The notes: generated by a model from the sequence alone, not told the origin. DNA of 14,520 nt from an uncultured Rubrobacteraceae bacterium (GCA_902806015.1 CADCUZ010000032.1:1-14520); one strand, 5' to 3'. Counted from the stretch's first letter, positions 6,540-12,695 are shown. Made by a program: numbers and translations.

Positions 6540-6580
6540 ACACTGTGCCCATATATTACTAGATATATACAGTGTGTCAA
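6540..6580 (-). promoter_or_regulatory. Promoter of the SDR operon overlapped by a TetR-type inverted repeat
   Basis: On the - strand TTGACA (6575-6580) and TAATAT (6553-6558) are separated by 16 bases, a good sigma-70-like pair. An inverted repeat ACACTGT (6540-6546) / ACAGTGT (6569-6575) flanks an AT-rich core containing two ATATAT blocks. Its right arm touches the -35 box and its left arm lies at the expected start of transcription. An 8-bp palindrome GTGTACAC (6536-6543) overlaps the left arm. The block is strikingly AT-rich in a GC-rich window. It sits between the SDR genes and the TetR gene, so TetR binding here would repress the SDRs and possibly its own gene. Confidence 0.6.
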
Positions 6581-6619
6581 TATATTTTCGAAAGTTTTTC
6601 CGAGAAGAGGAGACGAAGG

Positions 6620-7228
6620 ATGAGCGCCACTGGCAAGGAACATCCGCCGGCCCGTCCCGGTCGCGGCCGGCGGCCGGCGGAGAAGGTACGGGCCGAGATC
6701 CTGGAGGCGGCGGGACGGCTGCTGCTAGATGAAGGCATGGCGGGGTTTAGCGTCGCGCGGGTGGCTTCGTTCTCCGGGGCGAGCCGGATGACCATCCACA
6801 AGTGGTGGCCGTCGAAGGGGGCTCTGGCGTTCGACGCTTACCTGGCGTCGGTCTCCGAGGTGCTGGCATTTCCCGACACCGGCGACGTCGAGGCGGACCT
6901 GCGCGCACAACTGCACGCCTTCGTGCGCCTCATCACCGAAACCCCCGCGGGGCGCGTTGTTTCAGAGCTCATGGGGCAAGCGCAGACGGATCCCGAGCTG
7001 AGGTCGGCGATGGTCGAGCAGTACACCACGCCGCGCCGGAACCTGGCGATCGAGACGATGGAACGCGGGCAGGAACGAGGCCAATTGCGGGACGACGTCG
7101 ACCCAAGCGTCGTGGTCGACCAACTCTGGGGGGCTTGCTACAATCGCCTGCTCAACCCCGACCAGCCGATCACGGTCGCGTTCGCCGATGCGCTCCTGGA
7201 CAACGTCTGGCGCGGCATCGCCGCCTAG
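6620..7228 (+). CDS. TetR/AcrR-family transcriptional repressor
   Basis: 202 residues. After a basic N-terminus (PGRGRRPAEKVRAEILEAAG) comes the TetR DNA-binding helix-turn-helix: GMAGFSVARVASFSGASRMTIHKWW, about residues 39-63. The segment SRMTIHKWWPSKGAL is the recognition helix and the following conserved block. The C-terminal ~135 residues are the helical ligand-binding and dimer domain (QLHAFVRLITETPAGRVVSE, then RGQERGQLRDDVDPSVVVDQ). I chose the ATG at 6620 because GAGGAG (6607-6612) lies 7 bases upstream. A GTG at 6572 in the same frame would place the start inside the operator. It is divergent from two SDR genes, which are its probable targets. The inducer is unknown. Confidence 0.9.
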   Translation: MSATGKEHPPARPGRGRRPAEKVRAEILEAAGRLLLDEGMAGFSVARVASFSGASRMTIHKWWPSKGALAFDAYLASVSEVLAFPDTGDVEADLRAQLHAFVRLITETPAGRVVSELMGQAQTDPELRSAMVEQYTTPRRNLAIETMERGQERGQLRDDVDPSVVVDQLWGACYNRLLNPDQPITVAFADALLDNVWRGIAA

Positions 7229-7432
7229 AGCAATCGCCGGGGCAGGGACGCCCCGCTCGACGGCCACGAGGCGGACGTGGTCCTTGTGCGCCCGGACCAG
7301 CGTGTCGCCTGCCCGGGCGACACGGCCCCCGGCGGTCCGGCCGCGCTGATGGACCTGATCCGGGGAGAGAGAAAGCGGGCGCGGACCGGCCGAGCGTCGG
7401 TCGATAGACGGGTACCGGTAGCAGATGGGTAA
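7229..7432 (+). pseudogene. C-terminal tail of an FAD-dependent aromatic monooxygenase
   Basis: Directly after the TAG of the TetR gene, and in the same frame, the DNA stays open for 67 codons. It reads LDGHEADVVLVRPDQRVACP, GDTAPGG and PAALMDLIRG before TAA at 7430-7432. The phrase (A)VLVRPDxxVAWRG...PAAL is the end of the thioredoxin-like C-terminal domain in PheA/TfdB-type flavin hydroxylases (tetracycline- or phenol-hydroxylase-like). Here WRG is changed to CPG, and everything before it, including the FAD and NAD(P)H motifs, is absent. No start or ribosome binding site of its own is seen. It is likely the remnant of a hydroxylase gene that once lay next to the regulator. The last ~20 codons are unlike the family. 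Confidence 0.5.
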
Positions 7433-7672
7433 ACGGCACTGATCTTCTTTTTTCTTAACAATCGGCACCCTGGAAATCCTGTACGCCTTACAGGGGTCAT
7501 CGCATGAAACCGGGAAAACTGTACGGTAGGCAAGGACCTTTACCTCCGGCTACGAAACGACGTCCAACGGACAAATACCTATTTTCGTGGTCCGGCGAGC
7601 GGTCCCGCGAAGAAGAGTAGGCCGGCGCCGGGCGCCCCGACGCGCGGACGGTCCGCACGAGACTCCCGGCTA
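7433..7672. other. Gene-free spacer between convergent units
   Basis: This stretch contains a T-rich tract (TTCTTTTTTCTT, 7444-7455) that could end + strand transcripts, although no strong stem precedes it. It also has a weak CCTGT/ACAGG inverted repeat near 7480-7496 and a GCGGA/TCCGC hairpin at 7644-7656, close to the AraC stop. I see no credible coding sequence on either strand and do not recognise an RNA family. Confidence 0.5.
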
Positions 7673-8593
7673 CTACGGGTGGGCGGCGCGGCGCCAGCCG
7701 AGCGGGGTGACGCCGTGGGCGCGCCCGAAAGTCTTCGCGAAGTAGCCCGCATAACCGTAGCCGACCCTGCGGCCGACCTCCTCCACGGGAAGGTCCGTTC
7801 CGACCAAGAGGCGCCGCGCCTCGGCCATGCGGCGCTCGGTGATCCACTCCAGCACGGTCCGCCCCGTCTTGCGCCCGACGACGGTGGTGAGGTGCCCGGG
7901 CGAGAGTCCCACCGCCCGCGCCACGTCCTTGAGTGAGATAGGCGCGCCGTAGTGCTCCTCGATGAAGCCGAAGACCTCTGCCAGCAGGGGCTCGTCCCTG
8001 AGCCTGAGATCCCCCACGACGTCCGCCGCGAGCCTCGACACCTCCACGAGCAGGAGCTTCAGATGCGAGAGGGCCGCCTCCCGGTAGCCGTCCCGCCTTC
8101 CGCGCAGCTCGGCGTCGAGGGCCGCGAAGCGCCCGGTCCACGAGGCCTGATCCTCGGGCGGCACCCTCAGGCGCTGTGCGCCCCCGGCCGCGCCGCCTAC
8201 AAATGGGAAGAGCAGCGGGTGGGCGCGCCAGGAAAGGAAGGCGCCGGGCGCCCGGTCCCCGAGCACCTCCGCCGGAAAAAAGACGGTCCAGCCCTCAGCC
8301 TTCTCGAAGCCGGCCCTATCGCTGCCCACCCCGACGACCTCGCCCGGAGCGATGACGTAGGCGTCGCCCGCCTCGATCCGCCACTCCCGCTCCCCCAGCC
8401 GCAGCGAGCCGCCGCCCCCCTCGAAGTAACGGAGCGTGAGGAAGTCGTGGGTGTGGGCCTGCCCCGCCGGCGGTCCGCCCCGGGGCCCAAGGCGGGACCT
8501 CAAGACCCTCACGGGCGGCACCCCCGGCACCGCCTCGAAAGCACGCACGGGCAGCCCGTCGCTCCATTCGCCCGAAACCCTCGTCACGCCCAA
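7673..8593 (-). CDS. AraC-family transcriptional regulator with cupin-type sensor domain
   Basis: 306 residues. The N-terminal half is an AraC-type beta-barrel sensor (HTHDFLTLRYFEGGGGSLRL, then WRIEAGDAYVIAPGEVVGVG). The C-terminal ~100 residues hold the two helix-turn-helix motifs. The first is ISLKDVARAVGLSPGHLTTV. The second is LPVEEVGRRVGYGYAGYFAK, followed by FGRAHGVTPLGWRR. The family normally activates transcription when a small ligand binds the barrel. The annotated start is TTG (8591-8593) with GAGGGA 5 bases upstream; a GTG six bases further in (8585-8587) is a possible alternative. The gene is divergent from a glutaredoxin remnant and the flavoprotein-methyltransferase pair, with paired direct repeats between them, so those genes are its likely target. 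Confidence 0.9.
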   Translation of the reverse strand: MGVTRVSGEWSDGLPVRAFEAVPGVPPVRVLRSRLGPRGGPPAGQAHTHDFLTLRYFEGGGGSLRLGEREWRIEAGDAYVIAPGEVVGVGSDRAGFEKAEGWTVFFPAEVLGDRAPGAFLSWRAHPLLFPFVGGAAGGAQRLRVPPEDQASWTGRFAALDAELRGRRDGYREAALSHLKLLLVEVSRLAADVVGDLRLRDEPLLAEVFGFIEEHYGAPISLKDVARAVGLSPGHLTTVVGRKTGRTVLEWITERRMAEARRLLVGTDLPVEEVGRRVGYGYAGYFAKTFGRAHGVTPLGWRRAAHP

Positions 8594-8650
8594 ACCCGTC
8601 CCTCTCTTTCGTGGGTGGCTGCAGCGACCGACGCCGACGGCCTTTCGTCC

Positions 8651-8688
8651 TCGACATTACCGAAAATTGTCCTATAAATCCCGAAAAT
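8651..8688 (+). promoter_or_regulatory. Promoter with two 21-bp-spaced direct repeats (candidate AraC sites)
   Basis: TCGACA (8651-8656) and TATAAA (8673-8678) are 16 bases apart, one mismatch each from the sigma-70 consensus. The octamer CCGAAAAT occurs at 8660-8667 and 8681-8688, a repeat distance of 21 bp, or two helical turns. Same-face direct repeats are the usual arrangement for AraC-family half-sites. One copy lies inside the spacer and the other across the expected start of transcription, which would fit repression better than activation. The next genes downstream are the glutaredoxin remnant and the flavoprotein. Confidence 0.55.
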
Positions 8689-8770
8689 CCGCGCTTTACG
8701 CCTCTAGATCCGCCTTCGATACTGAACCTGCATCAGAAGATAGTCTTACACATCCAGAAAGAGGACGAAG

Positions 8771-8973
8771 GTGAGCACGATCGGGGGAGACCATCGGAGG
8801 GTTGGATGCCGACCCGAAGTCGCTCGACCCGGCCCGGCGCAAAGCCGAACGCGCGGGACATGGTGAAAAAGACGGGCCAGATGGGGGTGCCGGTCGTCAA
8901 GATCGGCTCCGAGTGGATAGTCGGCTTCGACCGGCGGCGCATAGACCGGGCGCTGGCCGCCCATCAGTCGTGA
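8771..8973 (+). pseudogene. Glutaredoxin-like gene, broken (active site lost, frameshifted)
   Basis: A GTG start with a good upstream AAGAGG begins M-S-T-I, then the protein character is lost. A second frame gives DADPKSLDPARRKAERAG, and a third gives RDMVKKTGQMGVPVVKIG, SEWIVGFDRRRIDRALAAH and a TGA. The phrase MVKKTGQMGVPVV...IVGFDRRRID is the cis-proline and C-terminal half of small bacterial glutaredoxin/NrdH-like proteins. The N-terminal strand with the CxxC redox pair is missing, and two frame changes are needed to join the pieces. The product is therefore inactive as a disulfide reductase. It lies 54 bases before the flavoprotein gene, and the two probably formed a redox pair in one operon. 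Confidence 0.6.
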
Positions 8974-9027
8974 GCGTCCCGGCCCGTATCGGTGTCCCTT
9001 GACCAAGCGAGAGACGAGGAGACAGAA

Positions 9028-10065
9028 GTGACACAGGTGGCAGAGAGGTTTAGGGCAGAGACTTTGAACGAGGACGGCCGGTCTCGCTACGACGTGGTCG
9101 TCGTGGGCGCCGGCGCCGCCGGTCTCTCGGCGGCGCTCGTCCTCGGCCGGTCCGGCAGAAAGGTGCTCGTCCTGGACGGCGGCGAGCCCCGCAACGCCCC
9201 GTCGGACGCCTCGCACGGGTTCTTCACCCGGGACGGCGTGCATCCCGGCGAGTTGCTGCGGATAGGCCGCGAGCAACTCGGACCGTACCCCGGCGTGGAA
9301 AACAGGGCCGGGCGGGCCACGGACGCGTCCGGCGCCGACGGCGCTTTCGAGGTGGCCCTGGAGGACGGGGAAGCGGTCGCGGCGCGCAAGCTGGTGCTCG
9401 CCACCGGGGTTTTGGACGAGCTGCCCGAGAGGCCCGGCTTCCACGAGCTGTGGGGGAAGGGCGCCTACCATTGCCCCTACTGCCACGGCTGGGAAGTCAG
9501 GGACAAACCGCTGGCCGTGCTGGCCCGTCCCGGGGCGGCCTTCGAGCGGGTGGCCCTGATCCGCACCTGGAGCCGGGACCTCGCGCTGCTGACCGACGGC
9601 GAGGGGGGGCTGTCCGAAGACGACCGCAAGAAGCTGGACGCGCTCTCGGTCCCCGTCTACGAGGAGAAGATCTCTCGCCTCGAAGGGGACTCGGCGCGGC
9701 CGGGAGGCGGGCTCGACCGGGTAGTCTTCGAGGGCGGGTCCACGCTGGAGCGCGAGGGCATGTTCTACGTTCCGCCCCAGCGCCAGCGCTCCGGTCTCGC
9801 CTACTCTTTGGGCTGCGAGCTTTCCGCCCCGGTGCCCACGGTAGAGTTCGTAAAGGCCGACCCCATGACGCGAGAGACGACCGTGGCGGGGGTTTATTCA
9901 GTGGGAGATACCGTTGCGGGTCCGGGGCAGTCGGTCGTCCTCGCCTCCGCCTCGGGAGCCGCCGCGGCCTACGTCCTCAACCACACGCTGGCGGAACAGG
10001 ACGCGGAGGACGAGATCGCGGCAGCGACCCCGGTACAAGGCGACCTCGGGAGGGCCGCCGGATGA
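9028..10065 (+). CDS. Thioredoxin-reductase-like FAD flavoprotein with CPYC redox site
   Basis: 345 residues. The FAD-binding fold starts at YDVVVVGAGAAGLSAALVLG (21-40), with LVLATGVLDELP (122-133). The redox site is HCPYCHG (Cys149/Cys152), in the place where classical thioredoxin reductase has CATC. The protein ends with the second FAD contact YSVGDTVAGPGQSVVLASASG. The region that should hold the NADPH glycine motif reads LAVLARPGAAFERVALIRTW and lacks a clean GxGxxA. This recalls the thioredoxin-reductase-like dithiol oxidases (GliT/HlmI/DepH group) and ferredoxin-linked forms, which do not use NADPH in the usual way. The start GTG at 9028 is chosen because GAGGAG (9016-9021) lies 6 bases before it; a GTG at 8992 has no such site. 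The stop overlaps the methyltransferase start (ATGA). Confidence 0.87.
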   Translation: MTQVAERFRAETLNEDGRSRYDVVVVGAGAAGLSAALVLGRSGRKVLVLDGGEPRNAPSDASHGFFTRDGVHPGELLRIGREQLGPYPGVENRAGRATDASGADGAFEVALEDGEAVAARKLVLATGVLDELPERPGFHELWGKGAYHCPYCHGWEVRDKPLAVLARPGAAFERVALIRTWSRDLALLTDGEGGLSEDDRKKLDALSVPVYEEKISRLEGDSARPGGGLDRVVFEGGSTLEREGMFYVPPQRQRSGLAYSLGCELSAPVPTVEFVKADPMTRETTVAGVYSVGDTVAGPGQSVVLASASGAAAAYVLNHTLAEQDAEDEIAAATPVQGDLGRAAG

Positions 10066-10793
10066 ACGCTCGTACCAACGCTCGTACCAACGGGAGTCTA
10101 TACGACACTCCTCTGGGTGAGGCCGACGGCGGGGTCAGCGCCTTCGTCCACTCGTGGTTGCCCGCCCCGCCGGCCCGGGTGCTGGAGATCGGCAGCGGGG
10201 ACGGGAAGCTGGCCCTGGCGCTGGCCGAGGAAGGCTGGCGGGTGACGGCCGTGGACCCGCGAGCGCCGGAAGGCGAGCCCTTTATCCGGGGCGCCGTCGA
10301 GGATCTCGACGCGTCGGAGCACGGGCCCTTCGACGCAGCGGTAGCCGTGCTCTCGCTGCACCATCTCCCTGATATAGAGGTGGCGCTGGATAAGGTGCGT
10401 CCGCTGCTGAGACCCGGCGCGGTGTTTATCGTCGACGATTTCGGCAAAGAAGAGCTCGAAGACGAGGCAACGGCCGCATACTCCTTCTACCAGCGGCTCG
10501 CCCTGCTCCTTGGCGGTTATTGCCCCGTCAAGCACAGCGCCGGCGCTGTGCTTGACGGGGACTCGTTCGAGGGCTGGCGCTCGAGGCTCAGCAGGCACTG
10601 GGAACACATCGACAAAGGCCGGACGGTCCTCTCCGCTCTGGAGGCCAGGTTCGAAGGACGGGAGTTCGCATCCGGCCCCTTTCTCGTCCGCGACGGGCTG
10701 GATCCGGGCCTCGAACCGCTGGAGAGAAAGCTCATAGAAGCAGGCGGAATACGTCCGATCGGCTTTCGCTGGGTCGGCGTCGCGCAAGGATAG
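10062..10793 (+). CDS. Class I SAM-dependent methyltransferase, coupled to the flavoprotein
   Basis: 243 residues. Motif I is VLEIGSGDGKLALALAEEGW (40-59), the acidic residue after strand 2 is in VTAVDPRAPE (Asp65), and motif IV/V reads FDAAVAVLSLHHLPD then LLRPGAVFIVDDFG. The C-terminal half has the FEGWRSR and LEARFEGREF blocks seen in uncharacterised actinobacterial methyltransferases. The ATG at 10062 overlaps the flavoprotein TGA by ATGA, so translation is coupled. The acceptor substrate is unknown. Residues 154-167 (CPVKHSAGAVLDGD) are encoded by a perfect 38-bp palindrome and look like an insertion in a variable loop between LLLGGY and SFEGW. A 12-bp tandem duplication encodes the N-terminal NARTNART. 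Otherwise the gene seems intact. Confidence 0.85.
   Translation: MNARTNARTNGSLYDTPLGEADGGVSAFVHSWLPAPPARVLEIGSGDGKLALALAEEGWRVTAVDPRAPEGEPFIRGAVEDLDASEHGPFDAAVAVLSLHHLPDIEVALDKVRPLLRPGAVFIVDDFGKEELEDEATAAYSFYQRLALLLGGYCPVKHSAGAVLDGDSFEGWRSRLSRHWEHIDKGRTVLSALEARFEGREFASGPFLVRDGLDPGLEPLERKLIEAGGIRPIGFRWVGVAQG
10065..10088. repeat. Tandem 12-bp duplication at the methyltransferase start
   Basis: AACGCTCGTACC occurs twice in a row directly after the ATG, giving Asn-Ala-Arg-Thr twice. It is in frame and harmless to the fold. It changes the sequence just downstream of the coupled start. Confidence 0.75.
10523..10560. repeat. Perfect 38-bp palindrome inside the methyltransferase gene
   Basis: The 19-base arm CCCCGTCAAGCACAGCGCC is followed at once by its exact reverse complement, with no spacer and no mismatch. 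It lies in the coding frame and encodes 14 residues without a stop. A chance perfect palindrome of this length is not expected in a window this size. Possible origins are insertion of a small palindromic element, foldback duplication during replication, or a selected RNA/DNA hairpin. I see no second copy in the window. Confidence 0.9.
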
Positions 10794-10851
10794 GTCGGTA
10801 GCCAGATTCATGGGTCACGCCTACCAGACGACAGCGGAAAACCTGGCCGTT

Positions 10852-10869
10852 GAGATCGAAAGAGATCGA
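10852..10869. repeat. Two GAGATCGA copies 10 bp apart before the Rrf2 gene
   Basis: GAGATCGA at 10852-10859 and again at 10862-10869, in the 5' leader of the Rrf2-family gene and ending 9 bases before its ATG. The second copy overlaps the purine-rich stretch that must serve as ribosome binding site. It could be part of an autoregulatory site or a small duplication. Confidence 0.4.
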
Positions 10870-10878
10870 GTGTTTGCC

Positions 10879-11313
10879 ATGAAACTCAGCAGAAAGAGCA
10901 AGTACGGCGTGAGGGCGCTCGTCGCCATCGAGGTAGCTGGCGAGCGTTGTCCCTGCGGCGCCGCACAGATCGCCGGCGAAGCACAGATGCCAGAGGTCTT
11001 CGTCGAGCAGATCCTCGGTGAGCTCCGGCGCACGGGTTTTGTGGAGAGCAGGCGAGGCCACGGCGGTGGCTTTCGCATGGCGATCGCGGCCGAGGAGGTG
11101 AGTGTCCTCGATGTCGTGGAGGCATTGGATGGAGATCACCGGACATCCGAGCCCGCCTCCTCTCCGGAGTCCCCGGCCGCGGTGCTCTGGGTATGGGAGG
11201 AGGCGCGTATGGCTCTCAACAGAGTGTTTTCCGCGCCCACGATAGCCGAGATCGCGGCGCTCGAGAGAGCGTCCACACATGCGAGAGCGACCACAAAAGT
11301 GGAGGGATCGTGA
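10879..11313 (+). CDS. Rrf2-family transcriptional regulator without C-terminal cysteine cluster
   Basis: 144 residues. The N-terminus MKLSRKSKYGVRALVAIEVA is diagnostic of the Rrf2 family. It is followed by the winged helix (AAQIAGEAQMPEVFVEQILG, then RRTGFVESRRGHGGGFRMA) and the ISVLDVVEALDG-like dimer helix (here VSVLDVVEALDG). IscR/NsrR-type members bind an Fe-S cluster through three cysteines after this helix; here that segment (DHRTSEPASSPESPAAVLW) has none. The only cysteines are Cys24 and Cys26 in ERCPCG, inside the DNA-binding domain. It may therefore sense something other than Fe-S, or use a dithiol. The start is the ATG at 10879, giving the canonical MKLS; an upstream GTG/ATG extension from 10810 is not family-like. 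It lies 85 bases behind the methyltransferase gene. Confidence 0.85.
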   Translation: MKLSRKSKYGVRALVAIEVAGERCPCGAAQIAGEAQMPEVFVEQILGELRRTGFVESRRGHGGGFRMAIAAEEVSVLDVVEALDGDHRTSEPASSPESPAAVLWVWEEARMALNRVFSAPTIAEIAALERASTHARATTKVEGS

Positions 11314-11379
11314 CGAACAGAGGTGATCGACGCAGGACGGGTGAGGCGAGGCTTACCTCCGAGTACGGCTCTGATGAGG

Positions 11380-11407
11380 GATCGGCGCGAAGCCCGAACC
11401 GCCGATC
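11380..11407 (+). terminator. Hairpin downstream of the Rrf2 gene
   Basis: GATCGGCG, a 12-base loop, then CGCCGATC: a perfect 8-bp stem 66 bases after the Rrf2 stop. There is no T-run. The right arm is itself part of the palindrome CGCCGATCGGCG (11400-11411), so a protein-binding site is an alternative. Confidence 0.3.
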
Positions 11408-11614
11408 GGCGCTAGCTCCCTCGGCTGGGACCGGAAACCGGGCGCGCAGCCGTCGTGCGGCGCTCGTCCGCCCTCGGCCACGACTTCGATATGACACAGC
11501 AAATAAGCAGAGCAATGAAAAGGCGACGCGACGTTGAGCGACGAACTTCACGCGGGGCAGAACCCGCCGCGAGGAAGGGGACGAACGGACATCCGATCAA
11601 CGACCAATGGACGC

Positions 11615-11628
11615 GCGGCACGTGCCGC
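11615..11628. promoter_or_regulatory. Perfect 14-bp palindrome upstream of the GST-like gene
   Basis: GCGGCACGTGCCGC is a perfect dyad, ending 42 bases before the start codon and 29 bases before the ribosome binding site. Its size and place suit an operator for a dimeric regulator. The Rrf2 protein encoded just upstream is one candidate, but no known Rrf2 consensus is matched. Confidence 0.4.
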
Positions 11629-11670
11629 ACGGCTGGAACCAGAAGCAACGTACCTCAGAGGGGGATCGAA

Positions 11671-12330
11671 TTGAAGCTCTATGCAATGGAATCGAGCCTG
11701 TACTCGCAGCGCGTGCTCGTCTACCTTGCCGAGAAGGGCATCACCGATCTCGATCGGGTGTACATCGACTTGATCAAGGGCGAACACCGCCAACCGGCCT
11801 TTCTCGCGGTGAATCCGATCGGCACGGTTCCGGTTTTGGACGTTGACCCCGGAGGGATCATCCGTCAATCCACGTCGATTTTGGAGTACCTGGAGGAGAA
11901 ATACCCGAGCCCCAATATGATCGGCGACACGCCCGAGGCTCGCGCCGCGACGCGAGATCTCGTGTACATGATCAATGAGGGCTACAATTATCCTACGCAC
12001 TATCAGCATCACAGCAGACCGGTCTTCGCGCGGGCGGTCGACCAGAAAGCGGACGCGGCGAAAGCTTTCCATGACTCGTATCGCCAGTCCCTTGGCCAGA
12101 TCGAGCAGGTGATCGGCGACGGCGAGTTCTTGCGTACCGACGACCGCCCAACCATCGCCGACTGCATGATGTTCGCGTCTGCCCAGTTTTCGCACCGGCT
12201 CTACGGAGAACCGCTTCCTCCTGCTCTCCCCAAGCTCGGCGAGTGGTACGCCCGCTTCGAGCAACGACCCAGCGCCGTCGTCCCCGAGTATCCGGAGGAG
12301 ATACGGAGTCTCTTTATCCTTCCCCGGTAG
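11671..12330 (+). CDS. Glutathione S-transferase-like protein
   Basis: 219 residues, the normal size. The thioredoxin-fold domain begins KLYAMESSLYSQRVLVYLAE, with Ser8/Ser9/Ser12 near the usual catalytic position. NPIGTVPVL (49-56) carries the cis-proline, and IRQSTSILEYLEEKYP (64-79) has the QS pair that contacts the gamma-glutamyl group. The helical C-terminal domain contains the folding box DRPTIADCMMFA. The family conjugates or reduces substrates with glutathione. Most actinobacteria make mycothiol instead, so the thiol used here is uncertain. The start is a TTG with GAGGGGG (11658-11664) 6 bases upstream; the frame is open further up but is not protein-like. The sequence is slightly more AT-rich than its neighbours and may be a later acquisition. 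Confidence 0.85.
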   Translation: MKLYAMESSLYSQRVLVYLAEKGITDLDRVYIDLIKGEHRQPAFLAVNPIGTVPVLDVDPGGIIRQSTSILEYLEEKYPSPNMIGDTPEARAATRDLVYMINEGYNYPTHYQHHSRPVFARAVDQKADAAKAFHDSYRQSLGQIEQVIGDGEFLRTDDRPTIADCMMFASAQFSHRLYGEPLPPALPKLGEWYARFEQRPSAVVPEYPEEIRSLFILPR

Positions 12331-12365
12331 TAACTTCGGGATGGGTGCAGGGACAGCGGGCGACC

Positions 12366-12383
12366 GGGTCCGGACTCCGACCC
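12366..12383 (+). terminator. Weak hairpin after the GST-like gene
   Basis: GGGT-C-CGG, loop ACT, CCG-ACCC: seven pairs with one bulged C, 36 bases after the GST stop. There is no T-run. It is the only structure that could end the GST transcript. Confidence 0.25.
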
Positions 12384-12659
12384 TTGGCGTAACCGACAAC
12401 GTCATCGTGCTCAGACGCCTCACGCGGTGACCGGCTCGCCCGCTCGTCGAAAACCGCTCTACTACCTGCCATCGACGCCGATCCCATTGCCGGGGATACG
12501 CGCCGCGCTGTCGCGGTCCATCAGGATCGCATGCCGCCCGCGGTGGGAGGAAGGCGACCGCGACAGGCCTCTTCAAGCGGGGGTTCTGGGAAGAGCCGCA
12601 CCGCTCCACGGGCCAGGTGCGGACGGGGCAGGGCGCGGACGTAACGGCAGCGGGGCGGC

Positions 12660-12695
12660 AAGTAGTAGCAAAAGTAGTAGCAAAAGTAGTAGCAA
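12660..12695. repeat. Three perfect tandem copies of a 12-mer
   Basis: AAGTAGTAGCAA occurs three times without interruption, ending 7 bases before the ATG of the MFS gene, where a ribosome binding site would be expected. In the MFS frame it would read as a serine/lysine repeat (SSSK). Its low GC content contrasts with the flanks. Confidence 0.85.

Larger units (their letters stand above)
11314..11670. other. Gene-free spacer between the Rrf2 and GST genes
   Basis: There are open frames here but none has protein character or a good start. The + strand frame overlapping the Rrf2 stop is rich in Arg and Ser and looks random. The stretch holds an 8-bp hairpin (11380-11407) and a 14-bp palindrome (11615-11628), listed separately. 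Base composition is somewhat more AT-rich around 11490-11530. Confidence 0.5.

Noticed and set aside
7433..7620. Possible riboswitch-like RNA between the convergent TetR and AraC units.
   Set aside because: I could not match it to any known riboswitch core, the helices are weak, and it does not precede a gene in either direction.
9450..10061. In-frame upstream extension of the methyltransferase through the flavoprotein gene.
   Set aside because: The extension is an alternative frame of the CPYC flavoprotein. The ATGA overlap at 10062 gives the natural start.
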